A program made the translations under genes and the position numbers. Below the pieces are notes generated by a model. It was not told the DNA's origin and made no database searches. It saw only the letters and a program-made list of their open reading frames with translations. From positions 3,162,001 to 3,226,000 of the forward strand of contig NZ_CP051516.1 of assembly GCF_012689525.1 (NCBI RefSeq): a stretch of 64,000 nt of DNA, in the 5' to 3' direction. Below are positions 16,694-25,186 of the stretch, in pieces. Position 1 is the first letter of the stretch; every line of letters starts with the position of its first letter. The stretch comes from Paraburkholderia aromaticivorans. GTDB lineage: Bacteria > Pseudomonadota > Gammaproteobacteria > Burkholderiales > Burkholderiaceae.

Positions 16694-18805
16694 ATGACAT
16701 CAAAAAATCGCCGTGATTTTCTGCGCTCCGCCGCGCATGCAGCCGGGTCCGCCACCGCGCTGAGCATGCTGCCTCTGGGCATTCGCAACGCACTCGCCAT
16801 TCCCGCCAACAACAAGACCGGCACGATCCGCGACGTCGAGCACATCGTCGTGCTGATGCAGGAAAACCGTTCGTTCGACCACTACTTCGGCACGCTCAAG
16901 GGCGTGCGCGGTTTTGGCGACACGCGCGCGGTCAATCTGCCGAACGGCAAGCCCGTGTGGTATCAGCCGCTCGCGGCGGATGCCGGTTATGTGCTGCCGT
17001 TCCGCCCGAGCGCGCCGAATCTGGGTCTGCAATTCCTGCAGGATCTCGCGCACGACTGGACCAGCACGCACGCGGCGTGGAACGGCGGCCGCTACGATCA
17101 ATGGGTGCCCGCCAAAAGCGCCACGACGATGGCCTATTTCACGCGCGAGGACATTCCGTTTCACTATCAACTCGCCGACGCCTTCACGATCTGCGACGCG
17201 TACCACTGCTCGCTGATGGGACCGACGGACCCGAACCGCTATTACATGTGGAGCGGCTGGGTCGGCAACGACGGCAGCGGCGGCGGCCCGGTGATCGACA
17301 ACTCCGAACTCGGCTACGGCTGGTCCACCTATCCCGAAGTGCTGCAGAACGCGGGCATTTCGTGGAAGATCTATCAGGACATCGGCACCGGTCTCGACGC
17401 GAACGGCTCGTGGGGCTGGACGCAGAACCCGTACATCGGTAACTACGGCGACAACTCGCTGCTCTACCTCAACCAGTACCGCAACGCGCAGCCCGGCAAT
17501 CCGCTTTACGACAACGCGCGCACCGGCACGAACGCGGCGAAGGGCGACGGCTACTTCGATATCCTCAAGCGCGACGTGCAGAACAACGCATTGCCGCAAG
17601 TCTCGTGGATCGTCGCGCCCGAAGCCTACTCCGAGCATCCGAACTGGCCGACGAACTACGGCGCGTGGTACATCGACCAGGTCTTGCAGATTCTCACGTC
17701 GAATCCCGAGGTGTGGAGCAAGACGGTGCTGCTGATCAACTACGACGAGAACGACGGCTTCTTCGATCACATGGTGCCGCCGTTCGCACCGTCGTCGAGC
17801 GCGAATGGTTTGTCCACCGTCGACACGAGCAACGAAATCTATCCGGGCGACGCGAAGATTCCCGCCGCCCCGTACGGACTCGGACCGCGTGTGCCGATGC
17901 TGGTGGTGTCGCCGTGGTCGAAAGGCGGCTACGTATGCTCGGAATTGTTCGACCACACGTCGGTGATCCGTTTCATCGAAAAGCGTTTCGGCCACGAGCG
18001 CAATCTCGGCGAATCGAACATCACGCCGTGGCGCCGCGCGGTGTGCGGCGATCTGATGTCGGCGTTCAACTTCAGCAACCCGAACGACGCTTTCCCGACA
18101 CTGCCGGGCACGAGCGGCTACGTGCCGCCCGATCAGAACCGTCATCCGGATTACGTCCCGCTGCCGCCCGCCCTGCAGGCCGTGCCGAAGCAGGAACCCG
18201 GCGTGCGCCCTGCTCGCGCGCTGCCCTACGAGTTGTTCGTGCGCGTGCATGGCGAGGGCGCGACCAACCAGCTCACGATGCGCTTCGTCAACACGGGCCG
18301 CGCCGGCGCGGTGTTTCTCGTCTACGCCGCTCACAGTCTCGACGCGCCGCGCACCTATACGGTCGAAGCGGGCAAGCGCCTGCAGGACGTGTTGCCGTTG
18401 AACGCCGACGGCAGCTACGACTTCACCGTGTACGGTCCGAATGGCTTTCTGCGTCGGTTTGCGGGCAAGCCGGTCGCGCGCAGCTGGTGGAACGGCTCCG
18501 ACATCGCGCGGCCTGAAGTTGAGGAAGGTTATGACGTCGCGAACGGCAATCTGCAATTGCGCCTGGAGAACGTGGGCAGCGCGCCTTGCCAGTTCAAAAT
18601 CATCAACGCGTACGACCCGAACAATGTGATCCGGCATACGGTGCGCGGCGGCGATACCGACCAGATCTACCTCGATCTGCGTAACGCCCATGGTTGGTAC
18701 GATTTGGCCATTACGGCCAATACGGATCCGCTGTTCGCGCGGCGTTTTGCCGGACACGTGGAAACCGGCAAGAGCAGCATGAGCGATCCGGCGCTGGGGA
18801 GCTAA
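16694..18805 (+). CDS. Tat-exported phosphocholine-type phospholipase C
   Basis: Secreted phospholipase C of the bacterial acid-phosphatase-like superfamily (PlcH/PlcN type), releasing diacylglycerol from phosphatidylcholine and related lipids. The 703-residue protein begins with a Tat signal (RR at residues 6-7: NRRDFLRSAAH, then a hydrophobic stretch and ALA). The catalytic domain shows MQENRSFDHYFGTLKG, TDPNRYYMWSGWVG, YDENDGFFDHMVPP and the C-terminal TSVIRFIEKRFG. Two duplicated C-terminal domains common to this family follow (about residues 500-700). The ATG at 16694 is chosen because it gives a correct Tat signal. A good terminator follows at 18836. Burkholderia species often carry several such enzymes. 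Confidence 0.93.
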   Translation: MTSKNRRDFLRSAAHAAGSATALSMLPLGIRNALAIPANNKTGTIRDVEHIVVLMQENRSFDHYFGTLKGVRGFGDTRAVNLPNGKPVWYQPLAADAGYVLPFRPSAPNLGLQFLQDLAHDWTSTHAAWNGGRYDQWVPAKSATTMAYFTREDIPFHYQLADAFTICDAYHCSLMGPTDPNRYYMWSGWVGNDGSGGGPVIDNSELGYGWSTYPEVLQNAGISWKIYQDIGTGLDANGSWGWTQNPYIGNYGDNSLLYLNQYRNAQPGNPLYDNARTGTNAAKGDGYFDILKRDVQNNALPQVSWIVAPEAYSEHPNWPTNYGAWYIDQVLQILTSNPEVWSKTVLLINYDENDGFFDHMVPPFAPSSSANGLSTVDTSNEIYPGDAKIPAAPYGLGPRVPMLVVSPWSKGGYVCSELFDHTSVIRFIEKRFGHERNLGESNITPWRRAVCGDLMSAFNFSNPNDAFPTLPGTSGYVPPDQNRHPDYVPLPPALQAVPKQEPGVRPARALPYELFVRVHGEGATNQLTMRFVNTGRAGAVFLVYAAHSLDAPRTYTVEAGKRLQDVLPLNADGSYDFTVYGPNGFLRRFAGKPVARSWWNGSDIARPEVEEGYDVANGNLQLRLENVGSAPCQFKIINAYDPNNVIRHTVRGGDTDQIYLDLRNAHGWYDLAITANTDPLFARRFAGHVETGKSSMSDPALGS

Positions 18806-18835
18806 GCCTTAGCCGAACGTTTCGGTGAAATACAG

Positions 18836-18871
18836 CGGCCGCTGCGATGAAGAACGCAGTGGCCGTTTTTT
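18836..18871 (+). terminator. Rho-independent terminator of the phospholipase C gene
   Basis: The stem CGGCCGCTGCG pairs with CGCAGTGGCCG, with one G-T wobble, around an 8-nt loop and is followed by TTTTTTC. It lies 30 bp after the phospholipase stop and between convergent genes. Confidence 0.85.
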
Positions 18872-18905
18872 CTTGCGCCATCCTTAGCCCTTGCGCCGAG
18901 CAACG

Positions 18906-20195
18906 TCATGCGGCAACGGCGGCCGATAACGACGCGCGCTCGCGTGCCTTCTCGCGAATCGCGTGCACGATGAACTCCGCATCGCGCGCGACGCCGGAGA
19001 AACGCCCCGAGCCCCACGTATGCAGCCACGGCAAGCCGACGAAATACAAGCCGTCGATCGGCGTAATGCCACGCGTATGCGCCGGATAACCGCGACCGTT
19101 GAACACGGGTGCATCGAGCCAACTGAAGTCCGGCGTAAAACCGATGCACCAGATGATCGCGGCAATGCCGCTCGCTTCCAGATCAAGCGTGCTGCGCTCC
19201 TGTGCCGGACGCCAGACAGCTTCGTACGCGCCACCTTTCGGCGCGTCGATACCGCGCTTCTCGATGAAGCTGTCGATGCTCACGTTGATCCGGTTATACG
19301 TATCGTCCGCCGCATCGAGATTGGCCGCGAGCGTCGGCGAGAAATGGAAGTGGCCGTCGCGCAGATCGTCAAGGCGGCCGTACAACTCCATGCCTTCGGC
19401 GGCGAATTTGCGCAGATCGATATCTCGGCCACCATCGCGTCCCGTCACGTAGTGATTGGTGTTGTCGCGCACGCCTTCGCGCAACGGATGCTTTTCGACC
19501 GGCATATCGTAGTACTGCATGTCGGCCAGCCAGTCGACCACGTCGCGGCCACGATAGAAGCGCGCGCAACGCGGCGCCTCGCCGACCGCCAGCACCACCT
19601 CCCGGCCGGCCAGATGCAAATCTTCCGCGATCTGCGCGCCGGATTGCCCGGTGCCGACCACCATCACCGCGCCATCAGGCAGCGCCTGCGGGTTGCGATA
19701 CGCCGACGACTGCAGTTGCACGATTCGCGCGGGCAAGCGCTCGGCCAGTCGCGGCACGATCGGCGTGTGGTAGCCGCCCGAGGCCACCACGACCTGATCC
19801 GCGGTGAAATCGCCCTGCGTCGTCCTGATCGCGTAGACGCCGTCGTCGCGCTGCTTGACGCGTTTGACTTCAGTACGCTCCATCAGCGGCGCATCGACAT
19901 GTTCAATGAAGCCGTCGAGGTACGCCACGATCTCGTCCTTCCTCATGAAGCCGTGCGGATCGTCGCCACGATACGGATAATCGGGCAGCGCGCATTGCCA
20001 GTTCGGCGTGACCAGACAGAACGCGTCCCAGCGCTGCTCGCGCCACGTGTGCGTCACGGTGTTCTTTTCCACGACCAGATGGTCGATGCCGGCCTCTTTG
20101 AGGTAATAGCTGACCGATAGACCCGCCTGTCCGCCACCGATGACGAGCACGCTGTAATGGCCCTCGGCGCGCGCGTGATGTGCTGGATTTGACAT
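18906..20195 (-). CDS. nitH: Nit1C flavin-dependent oxidoreductase (MSMEG_0569 family)
   Basis: FAD- and NAD(P)H-dependent oxidoreductase of flavin monooxygenase type, the last gene of the Nit1C cluster. The 429-residue protein has an N-terminal FAD motif (VLVIGGGQAGLSVSYYLKEAG), a second nucleotide motif (VMVVGTGQSGAQIAEDLHLAG) and the family-typical ending GLYFVGLPWLHTWGSGRFSG. The ATG at 20195 (MSNPAHHARAEG) follows AGAGGA; the much longer in-frame extension upstream overlaps nitG and is not family-like. Nit1C is required for growth on cyanide in several bacteria. The substrate of this enzyme is unknown. Confidence 0.85.
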   Translation of the reverse strand: MSNPAHHARAEGHYSVLVIGGGQAGLSVSYYLKEAGIDHLVVEKNTVTHTWREQRWDAFCLVTPNWQCALPDYPYRGDDPHGFMRKDEIVAYLDGFIEHVDAPLMERTEVKRVKQRDDGVYAIRTTQGDFTADQVVVASGGYHTPIVPRLAERLPARIVQLQSSAYRNPQALPDGAVMVVGTGQSGAQIAEDLHLAGREVVLAVGEAPRCARFYRGRDVVDWLADMQYYDMPVEKHPLREGVRDNTNHYVTGRDGGRDIDLRKFAAEGMELYGRLDDLRDGHFHFSPTLAANLDAADDTYNRINVSIDSFIEKRGIDAPKGGAYEAVWRPAQERSTLDLEASGIAAIIWCIGFTPDFSWLDAPVFNGRGYPAHTRGITPIDGLYFVGLPWLHTWGSGRFSGVARDAEFIVHAIREKARERASLSAAVAA

Positions 20196-20221
20196 GATGC
20201 GTCCTCTGAAAGAATAAGCAC

Positions 20222-20506
20222 CTAGCTGAATTCGATGACCTTGACGGTCGCGTCCGGCCGATCGCGAAAGCGCGCCGCATCGCGCTCGATCTGCGCAAGC
20301 TGGTCCATCGCCGCCGAGCAGGCAAAGCCATATTTCTCGCGCACCCGCTCGGACGCGATACCTAGCGCCTGCCGCGATCGCGCGACGAAATCCTCCAGCT
20401 CGTAGGCCTCGCCCGGTGTGAAAAAATCGCCGATCACGAGCGAGGGCGAATAACAGTTCGCTTCGTCGCCATCGGGCCATTGAATGCGAAAGTGCATGAC
20501 AGGCAT
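20222..20506 (-). CDS. nitG: Nit1C small protein (MSMEG_0570 family)
   Basis: Small 94-residue protein of the MSMEG_0570 nitrogen-starvation family, found almost only in Nit1C clusters; function unknown. The sequence starts MPVMHFRIQWPDG, has the conserved YSPSLVIGDFF and ends TVKVIEFS. No signal peptide or membrane segment is visible, so it is probably cytoplasmic. The ATG at 20506 follows GAGGAG at 5-nt spacing. An upstream in-frame extension to 20623 is not family-like. It starts 15 bp after the stop of the glycosyltransferase stub and ends 26 bp before nitH begins, consistent with one transcript. Confidence 0.82.
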   Translation of the reverse strand: MPVMHFRIQWPDGDEANCYSPSLVIGDFFTPGEAYELEDFVARSRQALGIASERVREKYGFACSAAMDQLAQIERDAARFRDRPDATVKVIEFS

Positions 20507-20520
20507 CGCTACTCCTCGAA

Positions 20521-20634
20521 TCAATGGGTAGGTACGAACACTATCGCGTCGTGCCCATGTATCGTCAAAACCGTCGCCAGTTCGAGCGTGTGCACGACGC
20601 CGCCGCGCGGGTTGACTGTGCACAACGCGCTCAT
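20521..20634 (-). pseudogene. N-terminal stub of the Nit1C glycosyltransferase (MSMEG_0565 family)
   Basis: A 37-codon frame whose ATG overlaps the nitF stop as ATGA (20631-20634). It encodes VNPRGGVVHTLELATVLTIH followed by GHDAIVFVPTH and a stop. The pattern NPRGGVVHxLEL...GHD is the start of MSMEG_0565-family GT4 glycosyltransferases, which occupy this place in many Nit1C clusters and are about 350-400 residues long. Everything after the first beta-alpha unit is missing, and nitG begins 15 bp later. It is best read as the remainder of an in-cluster deletion. The short frame keeps the translational coupling, so it may still be translated. Confidence 0.75.
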
Positions 20635-21614
20635 GTCACGTCACCCTTCCCGACAATGAACGGCTCGCGCTGAAAATCCCACAACGTTGCAACATCGTCC
20701 CGCTGATGCAGGACCACCTGGCTCGTTGCATCAACGGAACCGATCACGGCGCAGGAGAGAGCACGCGCGTCGAACCGGGCCTGCACGGCATCGACATGCT
20801 CGGTCCGCACGGATAACAGATAGCCGAAACTCGGAAACGCGGTCACCCAGCGTTCCAGCGCCACGCCGCCGGGTTTGGGAATGCGCGCGAGATCGATCCG
20901 CGCCCCCACTCGCGAGCACTCGAGCAACATCAACGCCGTGCCGAGCGTACCCGCCATGCTGATATCTTTCGCGGCATCGCACAGGCCGCTTTCCGCCAAC
21001 TGAGGCAGCAGTTCCAGATCGCCCCGCAAACGCTCGCCCGGTGCATCCACCGAAGCATTCCAGAACGGATACGGTTCTTCAAAACGGCCACGCAGATCGA
21101 TCGCCATCATCAGACTGTCGCCCGGTTTCGCGTTGAAGCTCGACAGCAACGCCTTGGCGCGGCCGATAATCGACACCGCCAGTTGCGCCGCGTCGCTGCG
21201 CGTATTCGTGTGGCCGCCGACAATCGGCACACCATACGCGACCGACGCCGCCGCCATGCCCGCCAGCACCTCGTCGGCCGCGCCGATGCCCGGACTCCAC
21301 AACGCATCCACCACCGCCAGCGGCCGTCCGCCCATCGCATAGATATCGCTGACGTTGACCATCACGCTGCTGTAGCCGGCAAACCACGGCATGGCGCTCA
21401 CAAAATCGCTGACCATGCCTTCGATGGCGAAGAGCAGATAGCCGTCGCCATCGGCGAGCGCGGCGCAGTCGTCGCCGAGCGCCACGGCTTGCGCGAGATC
21501 GTGCGTGCCGCGAGGCAAACGCTTCGCCAGCGCGCCGACCACGTCGACGATATCGGTCTTGTGACGGAACCCACGGCTTTCGCGCAAGCTGGCGACGAGT
21601 TCGGCGACGGTCAT
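20631..21614 (-). CDS. nitF: Nit1C AIR-synthase-like protein (sll0787 family)
   Basis: PurM/AIR-synthase-fold protein of 327 residues, conserved in Nit1C clusters (sll0787 family). It probably binds or uses ATP to activate an unidentified substrate. Visible features are the N-terminal helix MTVAELVASLRES, the ATP-site stretch VALGDDCAALADGDGYLLFA, NVSDIYAMGGRPLAVVDA and the glycine-rich VGGHTNTRSDAAQLAVSIIG. The C-terminal half ends in a second alpha/beta domain. The ATG at 21614 overlaps the nitE stop by 4 bp (ATGA), so translation is coupled. The stub at 20634 is coupled to its own stop in the same way. Confidence 0.85.
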   Translation of the reverse strand: MTVAELVASLRESRGFRHKTDIVDVVGALAKRLPRGTHDLAQAVALGDDCAALADGDGYLLFAIEGMVSDFVSAMPWFAGYSSVMVNVSDIYAMGGRPLAVVDALWSPGIGAADEVLAGMAAASVAYGVPIVGGHTNTRSDAAQLAVSIIGRAKALLSSFNAKPGDSLMMAIDLRGRFEEPYPFWNASVDAPGERLRGDLELLPQLAESGLCDAAKDISMAGTLGTALMLLECSRVGARIDLARIPKPGGVALERWVTAFPSFGYLLSVRTEHVDAVQARFDARALSCAVIGSVDATSQVVLHQRDDVATLWDFQREPFIVGKGDVT

Positions 21615-22222
21615 GCCGCACTCCGCACGGGCTCGGGACGACGCGAATACGCTTGCGCTTGCGTCCGCGTGACGAAACCGCCAAAGGGCGTCACACACGG
21701 CGGATACCGGTCCAATTGCGCCTGCATCAGATGATGCGGCCTGCCCAGCAGGGTTTCCTCCGCGAGCACGTCCCAGTGCATCGCGCGAAAGAGCGGCACA
21801 TTCTGGCTCTGCACATGCGCTAGGAACGTCTCACAGCCCAACGCATGTGCGCTGCTAACCGCAAGACGAATCAGCGTCGCGCCGATCTTTCCATGCCGAC
21901 GAAACGCCGCGTGCACGGCGAGCCGCGAACCGAACCACACGTTGTCGTGATCGCGATGAATCCGCACGGCGCCGACCACCTGCTCAGGCATGCCGCCAAG
22001 ACAACTGACGGCCACCAGTTGCTGCGCGTGCGGATCGATATCATCACGATCATCCGCGGCGAAAATGCCTTGCTCGATGCAGAACACCGCCCGCCGCAAT
22101 TTGAATGCCGCTTCGGCTTCCCAATTCAACGTGGTCCACTTGATGCGGAATTCGTTCGGCGCATACGGCGCGAAATCGACGTCACCATCCAGCGCCTCGC
22201 CTGCAATCGCTTCACCGAACAT
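21611..22222 (-). CDS. nitE: Nit1C GNAT-family N-acetyltransferase (MSMEG_0567/sll0786 family)
   Basis: GNAT-fold acyltransferase of 203 residues, member of the MSMEG_0567/sll0786 nitrogen-starvation family. After an N-terminal extension the core shows FRIKWTTLNWEAEAAFKLRR, a beta hairpin ending VVGAVRIH, the acetyl-CoA-site stretch RRHGKIGATLIRLAVSSAHA and the C-terminal SQNVPLFRAMHWDVL. The ATG at 22222 (MFGEAIAG) follows GAGGAG, which itself lies in the last codons of nitD; the genes are 2 bp apart. The upstream in-frame start is rejected because it runs through nitD. The acyl acceptor is unknown. Confidence 0.84.
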   Translation of the reverse strand: MFGEAIAGEALDGDVDFAPYAPNEFRIKWTTLNWEAEAAFKLRRAVFCIEQGIFAADDRDDIDPHAQQLVAVSCLGGMPEQVVGAVRIHRDHDNVWFGSRLAVHAAFRRHGKIGATLIRLAVSSAHALGCETFLAHVQSQNVPLFRAMHWDVLAEETLLGRPHHLMQAQLDRYPPCVTPFGGFVTRTQAQAYSRRPEPVRSAA

Positions 22223-22224
22223 GA

Positions 22225-23337
22225 TCACTCCTCGTACGACGACAGCGACGAACACGCGCCGCATTTACCGCAGCCCGCCTTGATATCGCTCGAACGCATG
22301 GCCGCGGCGTTGAGCATGCCGCCAAGCGGCTGCAACACCGACTTCATGAATTCGGGCGTAGGCGCCGGATGATCTTCGAGCGGCGTGCCGCTGATCGGCA
22401 CGAACGGCACGACAAACGGATAGACGCCCAACTCGATCAACTCGCGCGACATCGCCAGAATCGCTGCCGCGCTATCGCCGAGCCCCGCGAGAATGTACGT
22501 ACTGACCTGGCCGCGTCCGAATACGGCGACGGCGGACTTGAACGCTTCCATGTAGCGCGACAGTGGCACGCTCGCCTTGCCCGGCATGATGCGTTCGCGC
22601 AAAGCGGGCGTCACCACTTCCAGATGCATGCCGAGCGTGTCGATGCCGCTCGCTTTCATGCGCGCGAACCAGCGGTCGTCGTCGGGCGGCTCGCATTGCG
22701 CCTGGATCGGCAGATCGACCGCGGCCTTGATCGCGAACGCGCTCTCGCACAGAATCTGCGCGCCGCGATCCGGCGTGGGCGGCGTGCCCGTGGTCAGCAC
22801 CATATGCTTTACGCCGTCGAGCAAGACCGCCGCACGCGCCACTTCCGCGAGTTGCTCCGGCGTCTTGCGCGCAATCGTGCGGCCCGCCGCGAGCGACTGC
22901 CCGATTGCGCAGAACTTGCAACTCTTGCGCCGGCTCTCGTAGCGAATGCAGGTTTGCAATACGGTCGTAGCAAGCACGTCCGCGCTATGCAATGCGGCGA
23001 TATGCGAGTACGGCACGCCGTCGAGCGTCTGCATGCCGTAGAAACGCGGCGCCTTCGGAAAGCTGATGTTGGCGATTGGAATCGTGCCGCGCAATAGCGC
23101 GCTCGACCCGCTCGCGTCCGGCGTCTGCGCGACGAATGGCGAGTGCCACGCGGTGCTCGTATGCACGGGCACCATGATCGTCACGCCGTCCACCGTTACC
23201 GCCTTGTGATCCGACGGACCCGCGCCACCGCGCCGGCTCGCCGCGCCCGCATCCGGCGACACGAGCCGCAAACCGGTCGACTGCAACTCAGTCATCAATT
23301 GCCGGCTCTGCGCCGACAGCGACTCGCTGGCGTTCAT
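22225..23337 (-). CDS. nitD: Nit1C radical SAM protein (MSMEG_0568 family)
   Basis: Radical SAM enzyme of 370 residues, MSMEG_0568 family. The cluster cysteines are C130, C140 and C143 in [20 protein letters not shown], that is CX9CX2C rather than the canonical CX3CX2C. A C-terminal cysteine group, [10 protein letters not shown], may bind an auxiliary cluster. Other family stretches are [24 protein letters not shown] and YILAGLGDS. The ATG at 23337 (MNASESL) follows AGGAGG and overlaps the end of nitC by 50 bp. In Nit1C it is encoded between the nitrilase and the acetyltransferase, so it probably remodels the nitrilase product or substrate. Confidence 0.86.
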   Translation of the reverse strand: MNASESLSAQSRQLMTELQSTGLRLVSPDAGAASRRGGAGPSDHKAVTVDGVTIMVPVHTSTAWHSPFVAQTPDASGSSALLRGTIPIANISFPKAPRFYGMQTLDGVPYSHIAALHSADVLATTVLQTCIRYESRRKSCKFCAIGQSLAAGRTIARKTPEQLAEVARAAVLLDGVKHMVLTTGTPPTPDRGAQILCESAFAIKAAVDLPIQAQCEPPDDDRWFARMKASGIDTLGMHLEVVTPALRERIMPGKASVPLSRYMEAFKSAVAVFGRGQVSTYILAGLGDSAAAILAMSRELIELGVYPFVVPFVPISGTPLEDHPAPTPEFMKSVLQPLGGMLNAAAMRSSDIKAGCGKCGACSSLSSYEE

Positions 23338-24322
23338 CGCATCCTCCTTCGGTTGAATTGAAATCGACACTCGATGCGGCCGGCCACGCCGGCATCGGCG
23401 CCACGGTTTCCGCGGGCCGCCGGTTGATCGCGAGACTCAGCAATTCGGGCCGCGCGTAATGACCGACCGAATCCATCATGCGTTTGCGCTTGGTGATCAA
23501 GGCCATGTCGAGATCGGCGATCACCATGCCCTCACCCTCGCGCAGCGGCTCGGCGAGATGCTGGCCTTCCGGCGACACGATCGCGGTATTGCAGCCGCCC
23601 CGCAGCGCCTTCTGCAAATTCGTATCCGGCGTCACGGAAGCAATCTGCGCCTCGGTGAGCCATCCCGTTGCATTGACGACGAAGCATCCCGACTCCAGCG
23701 CGTGATGCCGGATCGTCACCTCGATCTGCTCGGCGAAGATCGGCCCCACGAGAGAACCGGGGAACTGGCTGCAATGAATCTCTTCGTGCTGTGTCATCAA
23801 CGCATAGCGCGCGAGCGGGTTGTAATGCTCCCAACAGGCCAGCGCGCCGACACGTCCAACCGCCGTATTCGCCACCGTCAAACCTGAAGCGTCGCCCTGC
23901 CCCCAGATCATCCGTTCATGAAACGTCGGGGTGATCTTGCGGCGCTTGAGGACGATCCGGCCATCCACGTCGAAGATCAACTGCGTGTTGTAGAGACTGC
24001 CGTGATCGCGTTCGTTGACGCCGAGCACCACCACCATCCGATGCAAACGCGCCTGCTCGGCCACCGCCTGCGTCACCGGGCCCGGCACGATCACGGCCTC
24101 TTCATAGAGTTTCATGTGTTCGGCGCCGGACACGACCGGTGGCCGCACGAAAGAGAAGTACGGGTAATACGGCACGAAGGTTTCGGGGAACACGATCAGT
24201 TGCACGCCTTCGCGTGCGGCTTTCCCGATGGCCTCGCAAACCTTCTCGAGCGTGCCGCCGCTGCGCTCGAAGTCGGGTGCGATCTGAACCGCTGCGGCGC
24301 GCACGATACGTTTGTCGGACAT
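23288..24322 (-). CDS. nitC: Nit1C nitrilase (Nit6803 family)
   Basis: Aliphatic nitrilase of the Nit6803 type, hydrolysing nitriles to acids and ammonia. It is the enzyme that names the Nit1C cluster. The catalytic Glu-Lys-Cys triad is visible as [31 protein letters not shown] and [17 protein letters not shown]. The length of about 344 residues is normal. I place the start at ATG 24322 (MSDKRIV), the family norm. A GTG at 24331 would add three residues and is nearer the GAGAGG sequence, so the choice is not certain. Work in Pseudomonas and relatives links this cluster to growth on cyanide as nitrogen source. Confidence 0.92.
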   Translation of the reverse strand: MSDKRIVRAAAVQIAPDFERSGGTLEKVCEAIGKAAREGVQLIVFPETFVPYYPYFSFVRPPVVSGAEHMKLYEEAVIVPGPVTQAVAEQARLHRMVVVLGVNERDHGSLYNTQLIFDVDGRIVLKRRKITPTFHERMIWGQGDASGLTVANTAVGRVGALACWEHYNPLARYALMTQHEEIHCSQFPGSLVGPIFAEQIEVTIRHHALESGCFVVNATGWLTEAQIASVTPDTNLQKALRGGCNTAIVSPEGQHLAEPLREGEGMVIADLDMALITKRKRMMDSVGHYARPELLSLAINRRPAETVAPMPAWPAASSVDFNSTEGGCDERQRVAVGAEPAIDD

Positions 24323-24352
24323 GGTGGTCACTTGCCTCTCGTCAAACTGTCG

Positions 24353-24835
24353 TCAGACCGTCCATGTGTGGATGACCAACGCATTGTCCTTACGGTGAAG
24401 CAACTGGATGTCGAGCACGTCGAGCGGGCTGATCGGCCGAATGCCTTCGATTAGCGAAGCTTCGCCGTGTCCATACAGCGCCTGCAGTGCGAAGCGGCAC
24501 GCGTAGACCTTGCCGCCCTCTTCCATGAACTTCATCAATTGTTTGTTGAAGTTCAGGTGGCCGGGAAATGCTTCATCGCCGAGTGTCGGAAAGCCGCGCT
24601 GCAAGCCGAGCGTAACGCCCGGTCCATACAGCAGCACCGATGTTTCGAAGCCCTTACGTTGCAGGCGCGTTGCCTGCAGCATATTGACGAAACCGATCGA
24701 GCCTTCGAACGCGACCGTATGAAACGTGACGAGCGCCTTCTCGCCCGGCTCGGCTTTCACGTCTTCGAAGACTTTCTCCTCGTAGTCGACAAGGTAATCG
24801 CCTTTCTGATGCAGCGGTTTGTTGACGGCTGGCAT
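24353..24835 (-). CDS. nitB: Nit1C first protein (MSMEG_0572/Sll0783 family)
   Basis: First gene of the leftward Nit1C run. It belongs to the MSMEG_0572/Sll0783 family, named for a cyanobacterial nitrogen-starvation gene; the biochemical role is not established. The 160-residue protein has [20 protein letters not shown], a tyrosine/glycine-rich core ([16 protein letters not shown]), and [20 protein letters not shown] near the C-terminus. The fold resembles DsrE-like small proteins, which is my reading only. The ATG at 24835 follows GGAGA. The promoter should lie in the 351-bp gap upstream, which holds five copies of a TTGATCG half-site. Confidence 0.85.
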   Translation of the reverse strand: MPAVNKPLHQKGDYLVDYEEKVFEDVKAEPGEKALVTFHTVAFEGSIGFVNMLQATRLQRKGFETSVLLYGPGVTLGLQRGFPTLGDEAFPGHLNFNKQLMKFMEEGGKVYACRFALQALYGHGEASLIEGIRPISPLDVLDIQLLHRKDNALVIHTWTV

Positions 24836-24917
24836 GACACTCTCCGATCAGGTTTGCTAAGTAAAAGAGGGCGCGCGTTCAAGCTGTGCGCGCTTCTTCC
24901 AATGCAACGGCCGTGCC

Positions 24918-24945
24918 ATTGATCGGCCGCGCGAATGCGATCAAT
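24918..24945. promoter_or_regulatory. Inverted repeat near nitB, candidate MocR operator
   Basis: ATTGATCG (24918-24925) and CGATCAAT (24938-24945) face each other across 12 bp. The right half extends to ATGCGATCAA (24935-24944), an exact copy of a half-site in the second repeat group at 25116-25154. The repeat lies 83 bp upstream of nitB. Function is inferred. Confidence 0.6.
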
Positions 24946-25115
24946 CAGCAATCAATTCCGTCTCGATTCGAAGTGCGACTCGAAAAATTTTGGGCGCGAA
25001 GGTTGCATACGACCCAGGCAATCAGCGCGAACGCCGTTGGCGCGGCGTTACCGCACCAGCCATGTGCGATTCGCGCATACGTACGTGTCGGCGTGGTGCA
25101 GTCATTCACCACGGT

Positions 25116-25154
25116 CGATCAATCCGATCATTGATCGCATGCAGATGCGATCAA
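25116..25154. promoter_or_regulatory. Two overlapping inverted repeats near the MocR gene
   Basis: CGATCAAT (25116-25123) and ATTGATCG (25130-25137) are separated by 6 bp. Overlapping them, TTGATCGCAT (25131-25140) and ATGCGATCAA (25145-25154) form a perfect 10-bp inverted repeat with a GCAG centre. The group ends 32 bp before the MocR start and shares its half-site with the repeat at 24918-24945. The rest of the 351-bp gap shows no gene. Confidence 0.65.
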
Positions 25155-25186
25155 GTTTTTTCAACGTGAATAGAGACCCGAAACCA

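Noticed and set aside
16700..18757. 685-codon minus-strand frame opposite phospholipase C
   Set aside because: Antisense shadow; the plus strand has a Tat signal and intact catalytic motifs.
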